Shown in pieces: positions 7,078 through 13,811 of a stretch of DNA of 18,553 nt. Below the pieces are notes generated by a model, which saw only the letters and a program-made list of their open reading frames with translations, did no database searches and was not told the origin of the DNA. Both the position numbers and the translations under genes were made by a program. The stretch is from JAWSUT01 sp033549345 (GTDB lineage: Bacteria; Bacillota; Dethiobacteria; Dethiobacterales; Dethiobacteraceae): contig JAWSUT010000040.1 in assembly GCA_033549345.1 (NCBI GenBank), positions 1-18,553 of the forward strand. Reading direction: 5' to 3'. Positions within the stretch are counted from its first letter, which is position 1; every line of letters begins with the position of its first letter.

Positions 7078-7824
7078 TTACAGAATGGTCAGGACCTGAG
7101 GCTCTTCCTTACCCACAGCCACTGTATGTTCAAAGTGGGCCGACCATTTGCCGTCGAGTGTGACTACGGTCCAGTTATCCTGAAGTGTCTCCACCTGCCA
7201 CGTCCCCGCATTCACCATCGGTTCAATAGCCAGAACCATGCCCGTTTGCAACCGCGGTCCGCGGCCCGGCTTGCCGAAATTGGGAACCTGAGGCTCCTCA
7301 TGCATCTGGTTGCCGATACCGTGGCCGACATAATTTCTGACGACGGAGAACCCGTTGGTCTCAACGTAGGTCTGTACCGCGTGAGAAATATCAGTCAGGT
7401 GGTTGCCTTCTACCACGAGCGCAATGGCCTCATTCAGGGATTCCCTGGTGACCCGGATGAGCCGCAGGGCTTCCGGGTCCACCTCTCCGACAGGGAACGT
7501 GGCGGCAGCGTCTCCGTAATACCCCTGATAAACTGCGCCAACATCGATACTGATCAGATCGCCTTCCTGCAGCCTGCGCAGGCTGGGAATTCCATGAACG
7601 ACTTCTTCGTTAACCGAAGCGCAAATCGTTCCGGGAAATCCATGGTATCCTTTAAAAGCGGGGATACACTTGGCTTTATGAATATACCGCTCGGCGATTC
7701 TGTCCAGTTCATGTGTGGTGATTCCGGGGCGAACAGCCTTCTCCATCTCCTGCAGAACTTCTGCAACCACGCGTCCGGCCTGGCGCATCAGTTCCAGCTC
7801 CCGTTGGGACTTAATGGTGATCAT
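7078..7824 (-). CDS. map: Methionine aminopeptidase, type I
   Basis: The enzyme removes the N-terminal methionine from nascent proteins when the second residue is small. The 248-aa protein has all five metal ligands of the family: D94 (SIDVGA), D105 (GYYGDAAATF), H168 (YVGHGIG), E201 (AIEPMV) and E232 (FEHTVAV). The substrate-contacting histidine at about 77 (VVHGIP) is also present. It lacks an N-terminal zinc-finger extension, as in the short bacterial form. The ATG follows GGAGG at normal spacing and lies only 11 nt after the secY stop. The adk gene normally found between secY and map is missing. Confidence 0.98.
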   Translation of the reverse strand: MITIKSQRELELMRQAGRVVAEVLQEMEKAVRPGITTHELDRIAERYIHKAKCIPAFKGYHGFPGTICASVNEEVVHGIPSLRRLQEGDLISIDVGAVYQGYYGDAAATFPVGEVDPEALRLIRVTRESLNEAIALVVEGNHLTDISHAVQTYVETNGFSVVRNYVGHGIGNQMHEEPQVPNFGKPGRGPRLQTGMVLAIEPMVNAGTWQVETLQDNWTVVTLDGKWSAHFEHTVAVGKEEPQVLTIL

Positions 7825-7835
7825 ACCGGCCTCCG

Positions 7836-9092
7836 TTATTTCATAAAGCCCTGATAGTTTCTCATCAACATATGGCTTTCAATCTGCTTCATCGTTTCCA
7901 GGACCACGCCCACCACGATAATCATGCCCACACCGCCGAAAATAACGTCAATATTAAAGGTGACCTGCAAAATGACGGGTATGGTGGCGATTGCCGCCAG
8001 GGCAATGGCACCGGCCAGCGTCAGGCGTCCGGATACCCGGGCCAGAAACTCTGCCGTGGGACGGCCCGGCCGCAGTCCGGGAATAAATCCACCATGCTTT
8101 TTCATATCGTTGGAAATCTTGACCGGGTCAAACTGAATAGCCGTGTAGAAGTAGGCAAAGAAAAGAATCAGAATGACATAGAGGATTGTGTGCAGTGATG
8201 CTCCGGGCTGAAACAGATTGGCGATGGAAACGGCAATCGGGTGATTAATAAACTGAGCCACCGTAGCCGGAAACATCAACAGTGCCGAAGCGAAGATGAC
8301 GGGAATAACACCGGACTGGTTCACTTTCAGCGGAATATGCGTCGACTGGCCGCCGTACATTTTACGCCCGACAACCCGCTTGGCATACTGCACGGGGATA
8401 CGCCGCTGGCCTTCTTCCAAAGCAACGATACCAACGATTAGTGCCAGAATAATAATCATGGTCGCCAGCACCGTAAAGATATTCAGCTCACCGATGCGGG
8501 TCAGTGCAGCCAGGCGGAGTACACCCGGGCCGAATTGGGAGACGATACCGGCAAAAATGATAATGGAAATGCCGTTACCGATACCTTTTTCCGTAATCAG
8601 CTCGCCCAGCCACATCAGAAAAGCCGTGCCGGCTGTGAGTGTGACAATAATCGTGATGTAGGTAAATGGCGTCGGGTTAATGACTGCCGGGCTGAACATG
8701 GTCACAGTCATCCCTGTGGCCTGAATCAGAGCCAGCAGGATGGTACCATAGCGGACAAGCTGCTGCAGTTTTTTCTGCCCTTCCTGTCCTTCCTTGGCCC
8801 ATTCTTCAAACTTGGGAATGACTACGGTTAACAGCTGCATGATAATCGACGCGTTAATGTAGGGCATAATCCCCATGGCAAATACGGTGAAATTCTCCAG
8901 AGCGCCGCCTGCAAACATATCAAACATGCCAAAGAGGTTATCCCCTTCAAAAAGGTCAGCAATCGCCGAGGGATCCACACCGGGCACCGGAATGTGAGCG
9001 CCGAGCCGGTAAACCACAAGCATCAGCAGTGTAAACGTAATTTTAAAACGGAGTTCTTTGATTTTCCAGGCGGTCCGTAGGGTTTCCAGCAT
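7836..9092 (-). CDS. secY: Protein translocase subunit SecY
   Basis: SecY forms the membrane channel of the Sec translocon through which proteins are exported or inserted. The 418-aa product has the expected ten hydrophobic segments. The first follows the N-terminal helix (about 18-38), the plug region includes FDMFAGGALENFTVFAMGI, and the conserved cytoplasmic loops are EGQRRIPVQYAKR and PGLRPGRPTAEFL near the C-terminus. Its ATG starts one nt after the rplO TAG, and its ribosome binding site (GAGGTGATC) lies within the last rplO codons, so translation of the two is likely coupled. Confidence 0.98.
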   Translation of the reverse strand: MLETLRTAWKIKELRFKITFTLLMLVVYRLGAHIPVPGVDPSAIADLFEGDNLFGMFDMFAGGALENFTVFAMGIMPYINASIIMQLLTVVIPKFEEWAKEGQEGQKKLQQLVRYGTILLALIQATGMTVTMFSPAVINPTPFTYITIIVTLTAGTAFLMWLGELITEKGIGNGISIIIFAGIVSQFGPGVLRLAALTRIGELNIFTVLATMIIILALIVGIVALEEGQRRIPVQYAKRVVGRKMYGGQSTHIPLKVNQSGVIPVIFASALLMFPATVAQFINHPIAVSIANLFQPGASLHTILYVILILFFAYFYTAIQFDPVKISNDMKKHGGFIPGLRPGRPTAEFLARVSGRLTLAGAIALAAIATIPVILQVTFNIDVIFGGVGMIIVVGVVLETMKQIESHMLMRNYQGFMK

Positions 9093-9093
9093 G

Positions 9094-9534
9094 CTAGATC
9101 ACCTCTGCTTTGCCGCCGGCGGCCTGGATTTTTTCTGAAGCGGTCTTGGTAAATCCCTGGGCTTTCACCGTCAGAGATTTCTCCAGATCGCCGTTGCCAA
9201 GAATACGGACACCGTCTTTCATGGACTTAATCATGCCCTCCTGCTTGAGGAGTTCAGGTGTCACTTCTGTGCCGTCGGCAAAAACATTCAGTCGTGCAAT
9301 ATTGATTTCATTGTAATCTTTTTTGAAGATGCTCGTAAAGCCACGCTTTGGCAGGGCACGCTGCAAGGGCATCTGGCCGCCTTCGAAACCGGGACGGACA
9401 CCGCCGCCGGAACGGGAATTCTGACCTTTGTGGCCCTTGCCGGAGGTCTTGCCCAAGCCGCTGCCGATACCACGGCCTAAACGCTTCTTTTTGGCCCGTG
9501 CACCTTTCGGGCTTTTAAGTTCGTGAAGTTGCAT
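9094..9534 (-). CDS. rplO: 50S ribosomal protein L15
   Basis: L15 joins the large subunit during late assembly and binds 23S rRNA. The 146-aa product has the standard glycine- and lysine-rich N-terminal extension (LHELKSPKGARAKKKRLGRG, then GSGLGKTSGKGHKGQ), the GFEGGQMPLQRALPKRGF segment (about 49-66), and the C-terminal globular domain ending KAEVI. The ATG has GGGAGGTG upstream. The last codons double as the ribosome binding site of secY. Confidence 0.98.
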   Translation of the reverse strand: MQLHELKSPKGARAKKKRLGRGIGSGLGKTSGKGHKGQNSRSGGGVRPGFEGGQMPLQRALPKRGFTSIFKKDYNEINIARLNVFADGTEVTPELLKQEGMIKSMKDGVRILGNGDLEKSLTVKAQGFTKTASEKIQAAGGKAEVI

Positions 9535-9547
9535 TGTTACACCTCCC

Positions 9548-9730
9548 TTAGGCTTCTTCTACTTTGACCAGGTGGGAAACCTTGTTGATCATACCCCTGA
9601 TTTGAGGTGTATCTCCGTGTTCAACGGTCTGGTTCAGCTTTTTCAGGCCAAGTGCCTTTACTGTAACCCGTTGGTTCCCGGGTCGACCGATTGGGCTATT
9701 GATCAATGTGATACGTAACTGTTTAGCCAT
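9548..9730 (-). CDS. rpmD: 50S ribosomal protein L30
   Basis: L30 is a small large-subunit protein that is absent from some bacterial lineages. The 60-aa product starts AKQLRITLINSPIGRPGNQR, contains VKALGLKKLNQTVEHGDTP and ends with the HLVKVEEA segment, all typical of bacterial L30. It has a GGAGG site before the ATG and lies 10 nt after rpsE and 13 nt before rplO. Confidence 0.97.
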   Translation of the reverse strand: MAKQLRITLINSPIGRPGNQRVTVKALGLKKLNQTVEHGDTPQIRGMINKVSHLVKVEEA

Positions 9731-9740
9731 AATCTGCCTC

Positions 9741-10241
9741 CTACCCTAATAGTTCTTCTACCGTTTTGCCACGAAGCCTGGCCACATCTTCAGCCCTTTT
9801 CAGGCTTTTCAGGCCAACCATGGTGGCATTCACCACGTTAATGGCGTTGGCGGAACCAAGGGATTTGGTGAGGATGTCGCGCACACCGGCCAATTCCAGT
9901 ACTGCACGAACCGGTCCGCCCGCGATTACACCGGTACCTTCGGATGCCGGCTTCAAGAGCACCCGGCCGGCACCGTAAACGCCGGTAATCATGTGGGGAA
10001 TGGTCGTACCCACCAACGGCACCTTGATCATATTCTTCTTCGCGTCTTCGATGCCTTTACGGATTGCTTCGGGCACTTCGCCCGCTTTACCCATACCGGA
10101 ACCGACATGGCCGTTGCCGTCGCCGACAACTACCAGAGCGGAGAAGCTAAAGCGCCGGCCGCCTTTGACAACCTTGGCAACGCGGTTTATCTGCACGACT
10201 TTTTCAGTCAATTCAACTTTATTCGGGTCGAATTTCTCCAC
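9741..10241 (-). CDS. rpsE: 30S ribosomal protein S5
   Basis: S5 lies at the mRNA entry side of the 30S subunit and takes part in decoding fidelity and mRNA unwinding. The 166-aa product has the N-terminal double-stranded RNA-binding-like domain (VVKGGRRFSFSALVVVGDG at about 24-42, then GKAGEVPEAIRKG) and the C-terminal ribosomal domain (GRVLLKPASEGTGVIAGGPVR at about 92-112). The start is GTG at 10241, preceded by AAGGAGGG. It lies 21 nt after rplR. Confidence 0.98.
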   Translation of the reverse strand: MEKFDPNKVELTEKVVQINRVAKVVKGGRRFSFSALVVVGDGNGHVGSGMGKAGEVPEAIRKGIEDAKKNMIKVPLVGTTIPHMITGVYGAGRVLLKPASEGTGVIAGGPVRAVLELAGVRDILTKSLGSANAINVVNATMVGLKSLKRAEDVARLRGKTVEELLG

Positions 10242-10262
10242 GCCTGTTTTCCCTCCTTCACG

Positions 10263-10631
10263 CTAAAATTCCAGGCCTGCTTCACGGGCCCCTTCGGCCA
10301 GCTCTTTAATGCGGCCGTGATAGAGGTAACCGCCTCTGTCAAATACAACACTTTTAAATCCTTTTTCAACAGCCCTTTGGCCAATCAGCAAGCCGACCTG
10401 GCGGGCTGCTTCTTTGTTGCCGCAGGAACCTTTGCCTTCCCGAATGGAAGGGTCAAGGCTGGATGCGGTCAACAGTGTAACACCGGCCTCATCGTCAATC
10501 AGTTGGACATAAATGTTCTTCAGGCTGCGAAATACATTGAGGCGCGGCCGGGCAGATGTGCCGGCCAGTTTTTTGCGGACACGAAAGTGTCTGCGTTTCC
10601 GCGCCTGGTTTTTATCCTGACGGGTTATCAA
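10263..10631 (-). CDS. rplR: 50S ribosomal protein L18
   Basis: L18 binds 5S rRNA together with L5 and forms part of the central protuberance. The 122-aa product shows the basic N-terminus (ARKRRHFRVRKKLAGTSARPRL), VFRSLKNIYVQLIDD, and the C-terminal VFDRGGYLYHGRIKELAEGAREAGLEF motif. It starts with TTG at 10631, seven nt after GGAGGG. A 62-nt spacer separates it from rplF and contains no strong structure. Confidence 0.97.
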   Translation of the reverse strand: MITRQDKNQARKRRHFRVRKKLAGTSARPRLNVFRSLKNIYVQLIDDEAGVTLLTASSLDPSIREGKGSCGNKEAARQVGLLIGQRAVEKGFKSVVFDRGGYLYHGRIKELAEGAREAGLEF

Positions 10632-10693
10632 ACCATATCCCTCCTTACCCAGTTGCGTTTATCCAAAAACACAACATGAACGTCTTAAAGCGA

Positions 10694-11230
10694 TTATTTT
10701 CCTGTTTTACCGACTTTGCGGCGGATCCGTTCGGTTTCGTACTTGATACCCTTGCCTTTGTAGGGCTCGGGTTCACGGACGGCGCGGATGTTGGCGGCAA
10801 GGCTGCCTACGGCTTCCTTATCGATGCCTTTTACCACAATTTTCGTCGGTGTAGGAACCTCAAGCTCGATACCTTGGGGCGGTGCAATATTTACAGGATG
10901 AGAATATCCAATGGCAATAGCCACAGAATCACCCTGTTTGGTGGCACGGTAACCCACACCTACCAATTCAAGAGTTTTGGAGTACCCTTTGGTTACTCCC
11001 TCCACCATATTGGCAACCAGTGTCCGTGTCAGGCCGTGCAGGGAACGTTGTTCCTTGCTCTCCGAGTTGCGGGTGACAATAACTTCATTATCCTGAACTT
11101 CCACATTGATGACGCGGGGAAGCTCTTTTTGCAACTGGCCGAGAGGCCCTTTGACCGTCACTACGTTATCTTGTTTTGAAAACTCAACGCCTGCCGGCAG
11201 TTGAATCGGTTTGCGGCCGATGCGGCTCAT
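10694..11230 (-). CDS. rplF: 50S ribosomal protein L6
   Basis: L6 sits near the factor-binding centre, next to the sarcin-ricin loop and the L7/L12 stalk base. The 178-aa protein has the two repeated alpha/beta domains of the family: N-terminal SRIGRKPIQLPAGVEF and VKGPLGQL, then a C-terminal domain ending with the signature EPEPYKGKGIKYETERIRRKVGKTGK. The ATG has a GGAGGG site upstream and starts 14 nt after rpsH. Confidence 0.98.
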   Translation of the reverse strand: MSRIGRKPIQLPAGVEFSKQDNVVTVKGPLGQLQKELPRVINVEVQDNEVIVTRNSESKEQRSLHGLTRTLVANMVEGVTKGYSKTLELVGVGYRATKQGDSVAIAIGYSHPVNIAPPQGIELEVPTPTKIVVKGIDKEAVGSLAANIRAVREPEPYKGKGIKYETERIRRKVGKTGK

Positions 11231-11244
11231 GTCTTATCCCTCCC

Positions 11245-11643
11245 TTACCAGATGTAGCAGAGGACTTCGCCGCCGACGCCGGCTTTGCGTGCGGCTTTAT
11301 CGCTCATAATCCCCTGTGAGGTGGAAATGATAGCGACGCCAAGCCCGCCAAGCACCTTGGGCAGTTCGTCTTTTTGCGCATAGACGCGTAACCCCGGCTT
11401 GCTGATTCTCTTCAGGCCGGATAGCACTTTTTCGCGGTTCGGACCATACTTCAGATAGATGCGAATGGTCCCCTGCTTGTCGTCTTTCTTGAACTCGTAT
11501 TCCTTAATAAAACCTTCATGCTTCAGAATCTCGGCAATAGCAACCTTAATTTTTGAACCGGGAATTTCCACTTTATCGTGGTGTACCATATTCGCATTGC
11601 GAATCCTTGTTAGCATATCGGCAATTGGGTCCGTCATGGTCAT
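11245..11643 (-). CDS. rpsH: 30S ribosomal protein S8
   Basis: S8 is a primary 16S rRNA-binding protein of the central domain. In E. coli it represses the spc operon; a comparable mRNA site cannot be recognised here. The 132-aa product starts MTMTDPIADMLTRIRNAN and ends with GVAIISTSQGIMSDKAARKAGVGGEVLCYIW, both characteristic of the family. Two ATG codons stand close together; I keep the first (11643), about 10 nt after GGAGG, because the MTMTDPI start is typical. It lies 33 nt after rpsZ. Confidence 0.98.
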   Translation of the reverse strand: MTMTDPIADMLTRIRNANMVHHDKVEIPGSKIKVAIAEILKHEGFIKEYEFKKDDKQGTIRIYLKYGPNREKVLSGLKRISKPGLRVYAQKDELPKVLGGLGVAIISTSQGIMSDKAARKAGVGGEVLCYIW

Positions 11644-11676
11644 TGCAATCGAACCTCCTTTCTCTCCAATCCCCGT

Positions 11677-11862
11677 CTACCAACTGGCCTTTTTAACGCC
11701 GGGGATTTTCCCTTCGTGGGCGAGCTTGCGGAAACAAATCCGGCACATACCGAACTTCCGCAGATACGCACGGGGACGGCCGCACAATTTGCAGCGGTTG
11801 TATCCTTGCACTTCAAACTTAGGGGTTCTGTTCGCCTTGGCAATCATGGATTTTTTGGCCAC
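11677..11862 (-). CDS. rpsZ: 30S ribosomal protein S14, zinc-binding type Z
   Basis: S14 is a head protein of the 30S subunit. This is the short 61-aa form with a zinc-binding CXXC-X12-CXXC site: cysteines 24, 27, 40 and 43 (CKLC and CRIC). The N-terminus is AKKSMIAKANRTPKF and the end is GVKKASW, matching type Z rather than the longer cysteine-free RpsN. The type Z form is usual in Gram-positive spc clusters. The ATG is preceded by GGAGGG and lies 24 nt after rplE. Confidence 0.98.
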   Translation of the reverse strand: MAKKSMIAKANRTPKFEVQGYNRCKLCGRPRAYLRKFGMCRICFRKLAHEGKIPGVKKASW

Positions 11863-11886
11863 GTTTCCCCCTCCTTCTTTGTTAGG

Positions 11887-12429
11887 TTAGGCAGTACGGA
11901 AAGGCATGCCCATCACCCGCAAAAGTTCCCGCGCTTCTTCGTCGGTCTTTGCGGTGGTGACAATGATAATATCCATACCGCGGACTTTATCCACCTGATC
12001 ATAATTGATTTCCGGGAAAATTAACTGTTCACGCAACCCCAGTGTGTAGTTGCCCCGGCCGTCAAATGCCTTGGGGGAAACACCACGGAAGTCACGGACA
12101 CGCGGCAGTGCCACATTTAAGAGTTTGTCAAGGAATTCGTACATTCTTTCGCCGCGCAGTGTTACTTTGCAGCCAATGGACATTCCTTCACGGATTTTAA
12201 AGCTGGCCACCGATTTGCGCGCCTTCGTAATTACAGGGCGCTGACCGGCAATCAGTGTCATGTCGTTAACGGCGGCGTCCAGTGCCTTCGGGTTATCCTT
12301 GGCTTCACCGACGCCCATGTTGATGACCACTTTTTCCAAACGCGGAGCCTCGAGGGCGTTTTTATAATGAAAACGTTCCACAAGGGCCGGCCGTATTTCG
12401 TTTTGGTACTTCTCTTTTAAGCGGGCCAT
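11887..12429 (-). CDS. rplE: 50S ribosomal protein L5
   Basis: L5 binds 5S rRNA and the P-site tRNA and forms part of the central protuberance. The 180-aa product has the family features APRLEKVVINMGVGEA (about 28-43), RPVITKARKSVASFKIREG (about 69-87), CKVTLRGERMYEFLDKL and the C-terminal GMDIIIVTTAKTDEEARELL. It starts with ATG after a GGAGGT site and follows rplX by 21 nt. Confidence 0.98.
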   Translation of the reverse strand: MARLKEKYQNEIRPALVERFHYKNALEAPRLEKVVINMGVGEAKDNPKALDAAVNDMTLIAGQRPVITKARKSVASFKIREGMSIGCKVTLRGERMYEFLDKLLNVALPRVRDFRGVSPKAFDGRGNYTLGLREQLIFPEINYDQVDKVRGMDIIIVTTAKTDEEARELLRVMGMPFRTA

Positions 12430-12450
12430 ACACTGTTACCTCCTTTCCGG

Positions 12451-12771
12451 CTACTTGTCGAGGGTTTCTCCGCATTTTCTGCATGCTCTGGCACGGGAGC
12501 CGTCTTTGAGTACGGTTTTCTTTACCCGTGAAGCCTGCTGACAGCTGGGGCAGACAACCATGACTTTGGCGCTCTGAATTGCCGCCTCCTGTTCAAGGAT
12601 GCCACCCTGTGTCTGCTGCTGGGGGCGGGTGTGCTTTTTTACAATATTAACCCCTTCGACAACCACTTTACCCTCGGCAGGCAGAGCGGACAGTACTTTA
12701 CCTTTTTTGCCCTTGTCCTTGCCGGACAGGACTAAAACCTTATCTCCTTTTTTTACATGGAGCTTAGCCAC
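12451..12771 (-). CDS. rplX: 50S ribosomal protein L24 with zinc ribbon
   Basis: L24 starts 50S assembly and lies near the exit tunnel opening. The 106-aa product has the N-terminal KOW domain (KKGDKVLVLSGKDKGKKGKV at about 7-26) and VEGVNIVKKHTRP. The C-terminal part carries four cysteines as CPSC (74, 77) and CRKC (97, 100), which looks like a zinc ribbon; the Bacillus form lacks it. The start is GTG at 12771, with GGAGGTG somewhat far upstream (about 12 nt). It lies 24 nt after rplN. Confidence 0.97.
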   Translation of the reverse strand: MAKLHVKKGDKVLVLSGKDKGKKGKVLSALPAEGKVVVEGVNIVKKHTRPQQQTQGGILEQEAAIQSAKVMVVCPSCQQASRVKKTVLKDGSRARACRKCGETLDK

Positions 12772-12795
12772 TTTCGTATTGCACCTCCTTGGCGC

Positions 12796-13164
12796 TTAAA
12801 TCACTTCCGGTGCCAGCGACACAATTTTCATAAAATCTTTATCCCGCAGTTCGCGGGCTACGGGGCCGAAGATCCTTGTCCCGCGCGGGTTTTTCTGTTC
12901 ATTAATCAATACAGCGGCATTTTCGTCAAATTTAATATACGAACCGTCGCCGCGCCGCAGCCCTTTACGGGTACGGACGATAACGGCTTTGACTACTTCC
13001 CCTTTTTTGACAACTCCGCCGGGTGTTGCTTCTTTTACGGAAGCTACGATAATGTCACCGACGTTGCCGGACTTCCGGGTTGACCCGCCGAGTACGCGGA
13101 TGCACATAATTTTCTTGGCGCCGGAGTTGTCCGCAACAGTCAGATATGTCTGGGTCTGAATCAT
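12796..13164 (-). CDS. rplN: 50S ribosomal protein L14
   Basis: L14 contacts 16S rRNA in an intersubunit bridge and lies near the L19/L3 region. The 122-aa product starts MIQTQTYLTVADNSGAKK, contains GDIIVASVKEATPGG and ends FMKIVSLAPEVI. The frame also opens at a TTG two codons upstream, but that codon touches the Shine-Dalgarno; the ATG at 13164 has GGAGG 7 nt upstream and gives the usual N-terminus. A repeat-filled 138-nt spacer precedes it. Confidence 0.98.
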   Translation of the reverse strand: MIQTQTYLTVADNSGAKKIMCIRVLGGSTRKSGNVGDIIVASVKEATPGGVVKKGEVVKAVIVRTRKGLRRGDGSYIKFDENAAVLINEQKNPRGTRIFGPVARELRDKDFMKIVSLAPEVI

Positions 13165-13183
13165 CGTCAAACCTCCTTCAAAA

Positions 13184-13293
13184 CAGATGTCGGATGCCGG
13201 TTGTCAGATGTCGGATAACGAATCGGGTGTTGTAAAAGCATTCAAGGCTAAATCCTTGGCGTGCATCCGATCTACTGACTTCTGACTTCTGAC
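13184..13293. repeat. Repeat cluster in the rpsQ-rplN spacer
   Basis: The spacer holds several short repeats. The 12-nt word CAGATGTCGGAT occurs twice in direct order at 13184-13195 and 13205-13216 (21-nt period). A heptamer array CTGACTT in 2.7 copies lies at 13275-13293. The word at 13203-13216 recurs as an imperfect inverted copy at 13265-13279, so the outer ends could pair into a stem about 14 bp long with a 48-nt loop. Inside that loop is a smaller hairpin (CAAGG at 13243-13247 with CCTTG at 13254-13258). It ends 10 nt from the rpsQ stop and begins 7 nt from the rplN Shine-Dalgarno. I see no coding potential and no clear promoter in it. It resembles a small dispersed repeat or the short tandem heptamer repeats known from some other bacteria; the family is not identified. 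Confidence 0.75.
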
Positions 13294-13302
13294 CTCGCGC
13301 TA

Positions 13303-13560
13303 CTACAATTGTGATTTTTCGAGAATTTCCACCAAGCGCCAGCGCTTGTCTTTGCTCAGCGGCCTTGTTTCCATAATCCGAACTTTGTCTCCGATGCCAC
13401 ATGCATTCTCCGGGTCATGAATTTTATACTTTTTCGAGACGCGGATAATTTTCCCGTAGAGGGGATGGCGTGTGGTCCGTTCGACGGAGACGACCGCCGT
13501 TTTTTCCATTTTATCGCTCACGACCCGGCCGATGCGGGTCTTGCGGTTGCTGCGCTCCAA
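13303..13560 (-). CDS. rpsQ: 30S ribosomal protein S17
   Basis: S17 is a primary 16S rRNA-binding protein of the 30S body. The 85-aa product begins ERSNRKTRIGRVVSDKMEKTAVVSV, continues with RHPLYGKIIRVSKKYKIHDPEN and ends with the GDKVRIMETRPLSKDKRWRLVEIL block. The frame is open upstream to an ATG at 13617, but I chose the TTG at 13560 because AAAGGAGG lies 8 nt before it and the protein then has the normal length. The longer version would add 19 residues unlike the family and overlap the rpmC stop. Confidence 0.96.
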   Translation of the reverse strand: MERSNRKTRIGRVVSDKMEKTAVVSVERTTRHPLYGKIIRVSKKYKIHDPENACGIGDKVRIMETRPLSKDKRWRLVEILEKSQL

Positions 13561-13616
13561 GAGCTTTGCCTCCTTTCGGATACAACTTGCATCTGACGAA
13601 AGCGGATGGCTTTCCA

Positions 13617-13811
13617 TCAGGAGTTCAGTTCACGTTCACGCTGAACAGTTTTGATACGTGCGATGTTTTTACGCACTTCACGGATTCGCATGGGGTTTTC
13701 CAATTGTCCCGTGGCCATTTGAAAGCGCAGGTTAAACAGCTCTTCCTTCAGTTCAGACATTCTGCCGGTCAGTTCGACATCACTGAATTCCTTTAACTCT
13801 TTAGCTTTCAT
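13617..13811 (-). CDS. rpmC: 50S ribosomal protein L29
   Basis: L29 lies at the exit tunnel rim next to L23 and is part of the docking site for trigger factor and signal recognition particle. The 64-aa product is almost entirely helical: KAKELKEFSDVELTGRMSEL, then ELFNLRFQMATGQLENPMRIREVRKNIARIKTV. The chosen ATG at 13811 lies inside the last codons of rplP (11-nt overlap) and has AGGTGG 8 nt upstream. A second ATG two codons earlier is possible but too close to that site. The overlap suggests coupling to rplP. Confidence 0.96.
   Translation of the reverse strand: MKAKELKEFSDVELTGRMSELKEELFNLRFQMATGQLENPMRIREVRKNIARIKTVQRERELNS

Noticed and set aside
7003..7854. Long open frame on the plus strand (283 codons) opposite map
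   Set aside because: It mirrors map over its full length, has no family resemblance and a composition expected for an antisense shadow.
13205..13260. Possible spc promoter in the rpsQ-rplN spacer (TTGAAT as -35)
   Set aside because: At 17-19 nt spacing no hexamer close to TATAAT is present.
12451..13293. CRISPR-like array from the repeated 12-nt words
   Set aside because: Only two copies with a 9-nt gap, no spacers of uniform length and no cas genes; far below CRISPR size.
13178..13402. Minus-strand frame of 74 codons spanning the repeat spacer and the rpsQ end
   Set aside because: It is out of frame with rpsQ and runs through the repeats, with no start site and no similarity to any family; chance open frame.
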